Shown here: positions 9,392-17,148 of the stretch, one piece after another | How positions within the stretch are numbered: position 1 is the stretch's first letter | How the letters are laid out: every line of letters begins with the position of its first letter | Assembly: GCF_003172895.1 (NCBI RefSeq) | Contig: NZ_QGKL01000037.1 | Coordinates: 1-50,687, forward strand | Origin: Leucothrix arctica | Lineage (GTDB): Bacteria; Pseudomonadota; Gammaproteobacteria; Thiotrichales; Thiotrichaceae | Direction of reading: 5' to 3' | DNA length: 50,687 nucleotides | Program-made: the position numbers and the translations under genes | The notes under the pieces: model-generated | Seen by the model: the letters and a program-made list of their open reading frames with translations, nothing else | Database searches by the model: none | Told to the model about the DNA's origin: nothing

Positions 9392-10144
9392 TTGAGTGAC
9401 GTATCGTATTCATATGAAGATATTTTCAAATACGGTATTCAGATGGATGATTTAAAACACCTTTCAAAAGAGTCACTTAGTGAGTTGCTCGTTATCGGGC
9501 AACAACTTAAAATTGCTGCCTTGTCACTAAAAAAAGGTGGTCTAAACATTGTTGGAGAGTGCCTTAAAGGGCAAGGGGACTTTTATGAGCTCTCTCACTA
9601 TCCGCAAGATGATGTTTACGATGCTGAGTCAAAATCACAATACTATTTCCACGCGCACCGAGGTATCAATGGCGAATATGGCCATTTTCATACCTTCATG
9701 CGAGCGCCTGGTATGCACGCTTCTGCTAAGCCAATTAAAAATACCAGTACAGAGCCATGGCCTTCAGGTAATGATGCGCTGTCGCATTTGGTTTGTATTT
9801 CGATGAATCAAGAGGGTGTGCCTATTGGTTTGTTTACAACTAATCGTTGGGTAACGGGTGAGGCTTGGTATCGAGCTGAAGACGTTGTGCCGATGATTGA
9901 TCAGTTTGAGGTTGACCATGCGTTTCCTAATCTTGCTGTTAATCTTTGGATCTCTGCAATGTTTAGGTTTTATAAGTCAGAAATTGCGGAGCTGATTGTG
10001 AGTCGAGATGAGGTGATTGGGGAGTGGCAGTCCAAATATCTTGAAAGAGATGTATTTGAAGATAGAGACCTTGAGATAGCCAGTTTTAAAACGATCGATG
10101 TAGATCAAAAAATAATAGCCATTCAACGTGCTTTAGATGCATGA
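9392..10144 (+). CDS. DUF6969-like protein of unknown function
   Basis: This 250-residue soluble protein has no signal peptide. From memory it resembles the DUF6969 family, whose mark is a His-rich block; here it is YYFHAHRGINGEYGHFHTF at about residues 84-102. That block holds four His within 17 residues and could bind a metal. The start is TTG because no in-frame ATG lies upstream, and the ribosome site is poor. An internal ATG at 9443 (MDDLKHLSKE) is an alternative. It ends 15 bases before the NPCAAK-repeat cytochrome, so the two are probably one operon. I know of no assigned biochemical function. Confidence 0.7.
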   Translation: MSDVSYSYEDIFKYGIQMDDLKHLSKESLSELLVIGQQLKIAALSLKKGGLNIVGECLKGQGDFYELSHYPQDDVYDAESKSQYYFHAHRGINGEYGHFHTFMRAPGMHASAKPIKNTSTEPWPSGNDALSHLVCISMNQEGVPIGLFTTNRWVTGEAWYRAEDVVPMIDQFEVDHAFPNLAVNLWISAMFRFYKSEIAELIVSRDEVIGEWQSKYLERDVFEDRDLEIASFKTIDVDQKIIAIQRALDA

Positions 10145-10159
10145 ATCAGGAGAGAGAAT

Positions 10160-10990
10160 ATGAAAAAATTTAAAATGACGCCAGTGTCAATGGCGGTTGC
10201 TGCCGCGATCGTTGGTGTAGCGGTGATTGCAGCACCTACGATTTCTGAAAAATTATCTGGTCAAACATCAATAGAGGCAGCAAATCCATGCGCTGCTAAG
10301 AATCCATGCGCTGCTAAGAATCCATGCGCTGCTAAGAATCCATGCGCTGCTAAGAATCCATGCGCTGCTAAGAATCCATGCGCTGCTAAGAATCCATGCG
10401 CTGCTAAGAATCCATGCGCTGCTAAGAATCCATGCGCTGCTAAGAATCCATGCGCTGCTAAGAATCCATGCGCTGCTAAGAATCCATGCGCTGCTAAGAA
10501 TCCATGCGCTGCTAAGAATCCATGCGCTGCTAAGAATCCATGCGCTGCTAGGAATCCATGCGCTGCTAAGAATCCATGCGCTGCTAAGAATCCATGTGCA
10601 GCTAACCCATGTGTTGCAGCTGGAATCACAGTGAAAGATCTTACTCGTCCAGAAGGTGTGAAGGCTTATCAAGGTGAAAAAAACGAATTATTAGCTTATG
10701 GCGCTAAGCTTTGGCAGGACACGTCACTAAGTTCAAGTGGTGGTTTATCTTGTGCAACTTGTCATGCAGGTTACAACACGCTTAGTAATAGTTTTGCACT
10801 GCCTTATCCTCACTCTATCTCAATGGTGAAAGCACAGGTAGGTGTTGATTTAGCAGTAGACGCTGAACAAATTGTCCAGTTCTGCATGATGTCTCCAATG
10901 CAGGCTAAAGCACTTGCTTGGGACTCAAAAGAGTTAGCTGCGTTGACAACGTTTGTGACTGAATTCCAGAAAGGGTATAAGCCTAAATAA
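10160..10990 (+). CDS. c-type cytochrome with NPCAAK hexapeptide repeats
   Basis: This 276-residue exported protein has a strong ribosome site (aggagaga) before the ATG. Residues 7-28 form a hydrophobic signal peptide or membrane anchor. Residues 42-143 are seventeen hexapeptides Asn-Pro-Cys-Ala-Ala-Lys (one ends in Arg), followed by NPCAA and NPCVAA: nineteen NPC motifs and nineteen cysteines. A monohaem cytochrome c domain follows, with CATCH at residues 198-202 and candidate Met axial ligands in FCMMSPMQAKALAW. Haem attachment would need the Ccm system encoded about 6 kb away. The Cys array suggests metal binding, thiol buffering or covalent cross-linking, but its role is unknown. It follows the DUF6969-like gene by 15 bases. 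Confidence 0.88.
   Translation: MKKFKMTPVSMAVAAAIVGVAVIAAPTISEKLSGQTSIEAANPCAAKNPCAAKNPCAAKNPCAAKNPCAAKNPCAAKNPCAAKNPCAAKNPCAAKNPCAAKNPCAAKNPCAAKNPCAAKNPCAAKNPCAARNPCAAKNPCAAKNPCAANPCVAAGITVKDLTRPEGVKAYQGEKNELLAYGAKLWQDTSLSSSGGLSCATCHAGYNTLSNSFALPYPHSISMVKAQVGVDLAVDAEQIVQFCMMSPMQAKALAWDSKELAALTTFVTEFQKGYKPK
10283..10621 (+). repeat. 18-bp coding tandem repeat (about 18 units)
   Basis: The unit aatccatgcgctgctaag is repeated in frame. Seventeen copies lie end to end from 10283 to 10588, with one visible substitution (agg for aag in the unit at 10535). Two diverged units (10589-10603 and 10604-10621) follow. Near identity at synonymous positions points to recent expansion by slippage or unequal recombination, so copy number may vary between strains. 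Confidence 0.97.
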
Positions 10991-11003
10991 AGTAAGACTA
11001 TAT

Positions 11004-11037
11004 AAAGCTAGGCTTATCTTAGTGATGACCTAGCTTT
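11004..11037. terminator. Convergent terminator hairpin
   Basis: A 9-bp stem (aaagctagg 11004-11012 with cctagcttt 11029-11037) is followed by ttttg on the plus strand. It closes the cytochrome operon. The stop codon of the convergent histidine kinase gene (11019-11021) sits in the loop, so the two transcription units share this element. Confidence 0.65.
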
Positions 11038-12917
11038 TGTATAACAGGTATTTCTAAGCGAATAGACATGCCTTTTCCCAAGTGTGTATCAAAGCTAATA
11101 TTAGCGCCGATTAAATCGGACCGTTTCTTCATGTTTAATAAGCCTCGACCTGATGAAGAGTTTAAGTCTGCACCGATACCATCATCTATTATTGTAATGC
11201 ATGCATATTGCAAATTATCTTGAACGAATTCATCCGTATTCACCGTTAAATTCTTAGCGTTACTATGTTTAATGGCGTTAGTAATTGCTTCTTGCACAAT
11301 CCGCATTGTATGTAACACATTGGTTGGACCAAAGTGATCAATGCGAGGCAGATTTTCAACTTTCCAATGCAGCTTGAGAGAGGCATTAGACAGTTGCTCA
11401 GATAATCGCATGCGCAACATACCCAGCAATGTTGGCAGGTCTTCCGCTTCATAGTCTAAGGAGTCAATAACAAGGCGTAGGTCTTGTAAGGCAGCCTTGA
11501 GGCTTGTGCTTAATAACTTAGGGTTTACTTGGCCTGCTTCAATACTTGCAAGAGTAGCAACTAGTTGGCCGCCAATACCGTCGTGTATGTCCCGCATAAT
11601 ACGCTGTCTTTCTTCTGCAACACTGTACTTTTTGGTAAGTTGTTGCAGCATGCCATAGCTATATTCCATTTCTTCAGTTTTTTGTTTTATCTCTAGTTGC
11701 AGTTCTTGGTTGTAGTGCTCAACCACGTTCATGCTTCGTACAAAGCGGTTGATAAGGTTGATAGAGATAACAATAATGACCAAAAGGACAGCGAAGTGGA
11801 TCATGTAGGGAGAGTGTTTTGGGATAACGTGAGTCGCTAAAAATAGATCATGCATACCAAAGATCATGATAGAAATACCACCGATGAATAATGTGACTAA
11901 CTGCTCATCCTTGGTTTTCAAAAACTGTTTGAAGATAAAATGTATTGTATATATGCCTAAGAAAGCTATTGCGGGACTCCAAATCGAATAAGCGTAAAAA
12001 ATCACCCATTCAAGGTCATGATAGAGAAACGGAAGCGATAAAATCAAAACATAGAGTAGAGCCAGCTTTTCAATTTTTCGAGCAACAACACCAGTATAGC
12101 GATGAACAAAATACACCACACAGAGCATTGTATAGCCAAAACTTAAGGGGGCTAATATTTCCCAAGTTATTACGTTTATTGGAATATCCCGTAAAAAGTG
12201 GTTGCTGTCGTGGTAAGTCCAGAGAATAGTGAAGATGGCGTAAAATAAATAATGAGAGTCGTTTTGTCTAAATAACCACAGAATACTAAAGAAAATACTG
12301 GTTAGTAACATGGCAAAAGTTACTGCCGTTACCAAATCTACTCGAAGATGGTCTTGCATGCTGGCATATTGTTTGATTATTTGGCTTGGCCCTACATATA
12401 CATTGCCTAGGTAAGTATTTTTACTTAGATCACCTACAACATGGATTGATAGTATATTTTGTTTGCCTTGATGTGAGGTCTTATCAAAGTCGAATAACAG
12501 CGTGTGGTTGCGGTTTCTGGTCAGGTTACCGCTCATTGAACCACCATTACCAAGCCATTTTTTATTCAAAAAAACTTCCGCATTTTGGGACACATTTTCT
12601 AAGTAAACAGCTAGTTTTCGTTGGGTTTTGTTATCTAGATTAAGAGGTAAAATATACCAAAGGCTGGTACTACTAGTGTCCTGGGCAGAGACCCAGCCGG
12701 GTAAGCTGATATTGATTCTTTTAGCGCTTGATAGTGCATCAGGGTTACTTACTTGCGAAGAAATGAGTTGACCACTTTCCAGTTTGTACTGGGAAGGTGG
12801 GGAGGGCTGCATTAAGTAACTTACGTAAAAAGCGAGAATAACGTACAGGGCAAATAGGCCAAACGATATCATGCCCTTTTTGTTAATTATTGGTCGGTCT
12901 TTAGGTGCTTCTGCCAT
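11019..12917 (-). CDS. Membrane sensor histidine kinase, NarX/DesK-like with 7TM sensor
   Basis: This 632-residue kinase has an N-terminal membrane segment (about 17-36), a periplasmic beta-sandwich (about 60-185, like the 7TMR-DISM extracellular domain), then about seven membrane helices (195-400). A coiled coil leads to a HisKA_3 dimerisation domain with the phospho-acceptor in MRDIHDGIGGQLV, and a HATPase domain with NAIKHS (N box), DDGIGA and GRGLLNMKKR (G boxes). It starts directly after the stop of the response regulator gene, so the two are translationally linked and form a cognate pair. The extracellular domain suggests a small-ligand or carbohydrate-like signal. The signal and targets are unknown. 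Confidence 0.92.
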   Translation of the reverse strand: MAEAPKDRPIINKKGMISFGLFALYVILAFYVSYLMQPSPPSQYKLESGQLISSQVSNPDALSSAKRINISLPGWVSAQDTSSTSLWYILPLNLDNKTQRKLAVYLENVSQNAEVFLNKKWLGNGGSMSGNLTRNRNHTLLFDFDKTSHQGKQNILSIHVVGDLSKNTYLGNVYVGPSQIIKQYASMQDHLRVDLVTAVTFAMLLTSIFFSILWLFRQNDSHYLFYAIFTILWTYHDSNHFLRDIPINVITWEILAPLSFGYTMLCVVYFVHRYTGVVARKIEKLALLYVLILSLPFLYHDLEWVIFYAYSIWSPAIAFLGIYTIHFIFKQFLKTKDEQLVTLFIGGISIMIFGMHDLFLATHVIPKHSPYMIHFAVLLVIIVISINLINRFVRSMNVVEHYNQELQLEIKQKTEEMEYSYGMLQQLTKKYSVAEERQRIMRDIHDGIGGQLVATLASIEAGQVNPKLLSTSLKAALQDLRLVIDSLDYEAEDLPTLLGMLRMRLSEQLSNASLKLHWKVENLPRIDHFGPTNVLHTMRIVQEAITNAIKHSNAKNLTVNTDEFVQDNLQYACITIIDDGIGADLNSSSGRGLLNMKKRSDLIGANISFDTHLGKGMSIRLEIPVIQKLGHH

Positions 12918-13562
12918 TTAAATTAGATTCATTTTAAGTGCTTCAAATACGGCTTCTGCACGTGAGTTAACAGATAGTTTGCGGTAGATGTTTTTAACAT
13001 GCGTGGCGACCGTGTGATAAGACAGTCCTTCCATCTCTGCTATTTCTTGGGAGGTGTAACCTTTAGCTACTTTTTGTAATACTTGTTGTTCGCGTTTGGT
13101 CAGTTTTTCAAGCAGCTGTTCTTCAGGTCTGAAGTGCTTCATAAGGTGTCGAGCGATGCTAGGGCTTATCGGTGCACCGCCTTGCGCTAAGTCAGAAATA
13201 GCCGTCTCAATTTGTATAGATTGATCATCTTTGAGTAAGTAACCGCTGGCACCCGCTGCTATTGCATTCAGAATGTGCCCTTCATCGCCAAAGACACTGA
13301 TCACCATGGTGGCAGTATCAAAGCCTTCATGCTGTACCAGTTCGATTAATTCAATGCCGTTACCATCCGGTAAGTCTAAGTCTACCAAAAGTACATCAGG
13401 TGTTTTTTTTACTAAGACTGATTTTGCATCCGCAACGGTAGAGCAGCCATTAATAAGCTGAAAGTCTGCGGTGTTTTCAATAATAGTCATTAATCTGTTT
13501 AGGATGGTCGGGTCATCCTCCACCACCATAACTGAAATAGTCTTAGCTGCCTTAGCACTCAT
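12918..13562 (-). CDS. NarL/LuxR-type response regulator
   Basis: This is 214 residues. The receiver domain has the acidic pair EDD near residues 15-17, phospho-acceptor Asp61 (VDLDLPDGNG) and Lys in YLLKDD. A GerE-type helix-turn-helix follows (LTKREQQVLQKVAKGYTSQEIAEM). This is the standard partner for a HisKA_3 kinase, encoded immediately downstream. It is divergent from the secreted repeat-protein gene at 13802, which is a candidate target. No binding site can be named from sequence. Confidence 0.93.
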   Translation of the reverse strand: MSAKAAKTISVMVVEDDPTILNRLMTIIENTADFQLINGCSTVADAKSVLVKKTPDVLLVDLDLPDGNGIELIELVQHEGFDTATMVISVFGDEGHILNAIAAGASGYLLKDDQSIQIETAISDLAQGGAPISPSIARHLMKHFRPEEQLLEKLTKREQQVLQKVAKGYTSQEIAEMEGLSYHTVATHVKNIYRKLSVNSRAEAVFEALKMNLI

Positions 13563-13801
13563 ATATTTTGGCTCTCCGCAATAGGGTGAAGTTCACCTGT
13601 CGTATGATCAATCCTAGTCCAGTTATTTTCGCTTTACCAACGCTAACGCTTCTTTATACCTAAGGTTAGGTACGGTGACATTAGAAGTGCTGCGCTAGAC
13701 TTTAGTTGTACGAACAAAAAAATGCCTATTCACGGAAATAACAAAAAGTTATGTGACAGGCCTTAAATATTTATAAACACAGTTGCGAGAGGAATTTATT
13801 C

Positions 13802-14797
13802 ATGGATATGAAATTTAAAATACCGAGGCTCGGATTTTTGGTACCAGCACTCACATTGCTGTTGGCCACATCTGCTTATGCGGATGTTAAACGCGTCGCC
13901 GGTGAGCAATGCCCTTCTGGTTATCGTCATGCTACTTATCAAGAAGTGGCCGGTAATCGTCAATCTTATTGCGGCAAGCTACAGCAATGGGATATCGCAC
14001 GAATAGAGGGTGGCGGTAGTGCTGATGGCCCGGGTTACCAGTGTAAAATTCGCCAAAAAGACACGAGACAGTTGGGGCACTCATTATGTGTAACTGCAGC
14101 AGTTAGTAAGCAGAGCAGTTTAAACCAAGCAGCTTATGTTACTGGTTCAACAGAGTATAGATATGGTCACAACTCTATCTTAAATATGAAAGTATACGGT
14201 GCACCTGCGGATACAGGTTATGGCCGTGTTGCAATGCTTCATGATGGCTCAATGTATCGACTATACCTTTTTAAGAGAGGGAGTCGTGACACGATTTATC
14301 AGTTTGGCTTTAATCGCTCAACGAATCGCTATGAATATGGCTATAACTCCATAAAGGTTTTGAAGATTGTGGGTATGCCGGCTGATGCGAGTAATAAAGG
14401 CTTTGCAATGCTACATGATGGGAAAGATTACCGTTTATACCAGCGCAGTAAAGATGGAAAGAAGTTATACCAAGCTGCTTATAAAGCAGGAAGCAATAGT
14501 TACGTTTATGGGTATAACTCAATTAAGGTGATGAATATCACAGGTGCTCCAGCCACGATTACTAACAATGGCCGTTGGGCGATGTTGCATGATGGAAAGG
14601 ACTACCGACTTTATATCGGTCGTAAAGGTCATGCTAATCAGTTCTATCAGTTTGCTTTCGATGGAAGCGGTTATAAGCATGGATACAAGTCAATCCCTCT
14701 ACTAAAAGTGACTGGGATGCCTAATACAAGTAAGCGTAATAGCTTTGCGATGTTACATGATAGATCAGCGTATCGTTATTACTATAAAACGAAGTAA
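13802..14797 (+). CDS. Secreted protein with four ~58-residue MLHD repeats
   Basis: This 331-residue protein has a signal peptide (cleavage near SAYA, residue 27). A short domain with four cysteines (37, 57, 81, 96), probably two disulfides, comes next. From about residue 108 there are four repeats, each with YGYNSIKV, a GAPAD-like turn and the block AMLHDGKDYRLY. The MLHD positions are 145, 203, 261 and 317. The aromatic-rich alternating pattern suggests a beta-propeller or beta-solenoid that binds a ligand such as a glycan. I do not recognise the family. It is transcribed away from the two-component system, and a strong hairpin lies in the downstream gap. Confidence 0.8.
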   Translation: MDMKFKIPRLGFLVPALTLLLATSAYADVKRVAGEQCPSGYRHATYQEVAGNRQSYCGKLQQWDIARIEGGGSADGPGYQCKIRQKDTRQLGHSLCVTAAVSKQSSLNQAAYVTGSTEYRYGHNSILNMKVYGAPADTGYGRVAMLHDGSMYRLYLFKRGSRDTIYQFGFNRSTNRYEYGYNSIKVLKIVGMPADASNKGFAMLHDGKDYRLYQRSKDGKKLYQAAYKAGSNSYVYGYNSIKVMNITGAPATITNNGRWAMLHDGKDYRLYIGRKGHANQFYQFAFDGSGYKHGYKSIPLLKVTGMPNTSKRNSFAMLHDRSAYRYYYKTK

Positions 14798-15130
14798 TAA
14801 TGATTATTTAATGTTCTTTTTATATTTTATTGTTTGCTTTATTGTCCTGAACTGTTATTTTTGGTTTGTGGCTAGATGTTACACTAACAATGTAGATGAA
14901 GTAGCTATACCCCTGTAAGTTTGGGAGTTGCAATCCTGATAGGGCTTGGCAGTTGGCGTGTTAGTAATACCTAAACGCCTTTACGGTATTACATTAACGA
15001 TACGGCAGTTGATTAGCCACCATAAACCAAAATAATAAGTTGCAAGGGAGTTATCCCTAACAGGCCCTATCACCTGTTGGGGATATTTTGATTTTAGTTG
15101 TGTGACAACTAACTCTTAGGTGTCGCGAGT
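14798..15130. other. Non-coding convergent gap with structured segments
   Basis: No gene is visible in these 333 bases between two convergent genes. They hold an inverted repeat gtaatacc/ggtattac (14964-14971 with 14985-14992), a terminator-like hairpin (15053-15084), and a 9-base segment at 14937-14945 that is perfectly complementary to the loop of that hairpin (15064-15072). It may be just paired terminators or a small structured RNA. Confidence 0.55.
15053..15084 (+). terminator. Terminator-like hairpin
   Basis: A 12-bp stem with one G-T pair (atccctaacagg 15053-15064 with cctgttggggat 15073-15084) and an 8-base loop is followed by an attttgatttt tract on the plus strand. It probably terminates the secreted repeat-protein transcript and may also act on the opposite strand. 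Confidence 0.65.
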
Positions 15131-16312
15131 TTACTCGCTGATGATATGCGGTACGAATGTAGCAGTATCGTTTAAAATCTTTGGTCCGCGTCGGAAGCCC
15201 AAACCACACGCTTCATAAGCGAAGAAAACACCGGCTTGATAGGTCAGACCTTTCGCATCCTGCTCTAGTTCAACATACTCTTGATAAAGCATCGGATGAA
15301 TGCCATATGGCCCGTCCGTAGAACTTTCTACATCACCACTTTCAGTAACGATAGAGACATTGGCACCTTCACGACCAAATAATGGCTTAGACACATGCTT
15401 AACGCCTTCTAGTGGCTCGTAACCAGCGGCAAGCAAGTAAGGTGAATCAGGGAATAAGTCATGTAGAACCTTCAAGATACCCTTGCTCTGGAACAGAATG
15501 GTATAAGCAGGGTTGATGAATACTGCTTTACGCTTACGCGCAGTTTCTGTTAGTAGTTCAATTAGCTCTGGCTCATCTGCCGCCATATCTTCCCAAGGCC
15601 ACAACTTAAACCAGAAGTTAGTCAGGTCTTGGTCCTTGTTGAATACACCTTCATCTGGCAAGAAACCCGCTTCATCGATGTAGCAGAAGTCAGTACTAAA
15701 GCCAGCATCTACCGCAATACGTTGTAACAAACGTGTTGTTTGCTCATCTTCCGGTAGATCACGTGCGCTCGAGAACAAAATACGCTCGCCGTTGTAGTAC
15801 TCGTCAAACTTTTCAAGGCCATCATCGTTCGTAATTAGGCGCTTAAAGTTATCAGCAATCATTTCATAAGCGTTATTGAACTGTGCTTCTTCATCCATGC
15901 CATTACTTTTCAGTAGTGCCCACTGGATGATGCAAGTTTCAAATAAGCTTGTTGGTGTATCCGCGTTAAACTCAAGTAGTTTAATCGGCTCACCATTTAA
16001 ACCACCAGCAAAATCAAAGCGACCATACAAGTGCCAGTCATCATCATCCCAACTTAATTTAACAAGTTGGATAAGGTTTTCTGGGATGCCTAGCTCTGCG
16101 AAAAGGTCATTATCAATAACATGCTGACCTGCTTCGGCAAACATATCGTAAAGCGCGTTGGCTGCTTCGTAATAACCTTCAGCTTCTGCTTCAGTGACTT
16201 TAACTAACTCTGGAGCAACGTAGGAAGATCCATCTGGGTCGGTATGCCAAGTGAAGCCGATTTCTTCCATTAAATCCTGACTAACAGGTTCTACCGATAA
16301 AGTATGAATCAA
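15131..16312 (-). CDS. Glutathionylspermidine synthase-like ATP-grasp amide ligase (YgiC/YjfC type)
   Basis: This 393-residue protein is the C-terminal synthetase half of the GspS family without the amidase domain, like E. coli YgiC and YjfC (about 386 residues). The family forms an amide between a carboxylate and an amine using ATP. The ATP-grasp fold is recognisable by LLEFNADTPTSLFE, KLWPWEDM, VSKPLFGREGANVSI and YQEYVEL. Family members of this type have not been shown to make glutathionylspermidine, so the substrate is open. The gene starts 3 bases after the YgiB-like lipoprotein gene, a tight pairing that mirrors ygiB-ygiC in E. coli and suggests the lipoprotein is partner or substrate. 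Confidence 0.9.
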   Translation of the reverse strand: MIHTLSVEPVSQDLMEEIGFTWHTDPDGSSYVAPELVKVTEAEAEGYYEAANALYDMFAEAGQHVIDNDLFAELGIPENLIQLVKLSWDDDDWHLYGRFDFAGGLNGEPIKLLEFNADTPTSLFETCIIQWALLKSNGMDEEAQFNNAYEMIADNFKRLITNDDGLEKFDEYYNGERILFSSARDLPEDEQTTRLLQRIAVDAGFSTDFCYIDEAGFLPDEGVFNKDQDLTNFWFKLWPWEDMAADEPELIELLTETARKRKAVFINPAYTILFQSKGILKVLHDLFPDSPYLLAAGYEPLEGVKHVSKPLFGREGANVSIVTESGDVESSTDGPYGIHPMLYQEYVELEQDAKGLTYQAGVFFAYEACGLGFRRGPKILNDTATFVPHIISE

Positions 16313-16315
16313 GGG

Positions 16316-16969
16316 TTAGCCTCCAAAAGAGCTAGCGCGTGAAGAAGAGGCAGCGCCTTTGCTTCCACCAAAACCACTTTTTGGCTTAGCAGATGCTTTA
16401 GGTGCAGTACGTGCTCTGTTGTTAGCACTTGAAACAGTTGCGCCAGGACGCGTGCTTGCATTGGTACGTGCACGAGCATTGGCATTGTTTGATAGTCTGT
16501 TTGCAAGCATTCCACCGATTAGCGCACCTGCCGCACTTGCAAGGATCATTTCACCCAAACCAAGTCCACCACCGCCACTCGCTTGTGCTTCACTAGCAGG
16601 CTTTGTAAGTTCAGATGTGCCTGCTTCAACCTTGTCAGCTTCTGCTTGAGCAAGTGTCTTTAGCTCAGCATTGCTAAGTACTTTTTCCTTACCGTCTAAA
16701 GTCTTAAGTACAGCACGAGTATCACCTTCTGTAGGGTAACGTTCTGCTAGCTCATATTTATCTGGGTTAGTAGAGATCTGCTGAATAACTAGGAAGTAGT
16801 TTTGCTGCTTAAGATCGCTTTCAAGCTGGCCAATATTTTCTTTTTGTTCAGCCGGTGCGATAGGCGGTTGTTGCGCTTCTTCTGAACCACAACCCTGCAA
16901 ATTAGCTAGAACAACTAAGCCTAGGCCGCCAACCATTGAATAAGACGCTGCTTTTTTAATATGTTTCAT
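16316..16969 (-). CDS. YgiB-like (UPF0441/DUF1190-like) lipoprotein
   Basis: This 217-residue protein has a lipoprotein signal (lipobox LQGC, Cys27). A helical region with many charged residues follows, then a glycine-rich hydrophobic stretch (GGGGLGLGEMILASAAGALI, about 131-150). It ends in a basic, Ser/Gly/Ala-rich disordered tail finishing SSSRASSFGG. From memory E. coli YgiB also ends in a Ser-rich segment closing with Gly-Gly. The gene is directly upstream of the ATP-grasp ligase gene with a 3-base gap. A free C-terminal glycine is chemically what glutathione offers to GspS, hence the idea that this tail is the ligase substrate. That is inference. Confidence 0.8.
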   Translation of the reverse strand: MKHIKKAASYSMVGGLGLVVLANLQGCGSEEAQQPPIAPAEQKENIGQLESDLKQQNYFLVIQQISTNPDKYELAERYPTEGDTRAVLKTLDGKEKVLSNAELKTLAQAEADKVEAGTSELTKPASEAQASGGGGLGLGEMILASAAGALIGGMLANRLSNNANARARTNASTRPGATVSSANNRARTAPKASAKPKSGFGGSKGAASSSRASSFGG

Positions 16970-17148
16970 TGTCGTGTCCCATGATAATAGTAAATTTGTC
17001 CGTACTATATGGCTGTACCCCTATCCAGTTCAAGTACTGAGAGTATAATCGGGTTACTAAGCGGTCATATACTAGGGTACCGCTTTCATTTCATTCACCG
17101 TGTGCATCTTATATACTGCACCATTTTATTAAGCGCAAAGTATCTATC

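Noticed and set aside
10283-10621. CRISPR array
   Set aside because: The 18-bp units abut without spacers and are in frame inside a gene.
10261-10672. Two long antisense open frames across the NPCAAK repeat
   Set aside because: They exist only because an 18-bp unit has no stop in those frames. The sense frame has a strong ribosome site, signal peptide and haem motif.
14955-15000. Integron attC-like site
   Set aside because: The inverted repeat lacks the paired core sites (GTTRRRY/RYYYAAC) and no integrase or cassette context is present.
15131-16312. True glutathionylspermidine synthase
   Set aside because: The amidase domain is absent and the protein pairs with a YgiB-like lipoprotein, as in the YgiC subgroup with no shown GspS activity.
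16359-16649. Plus-strand open frame opposite the YgiB-like gene
   Set aside because: It is the shadow of the low-complexity Ala/Ser/Gly tail. The minus frame has a clear lipobox.
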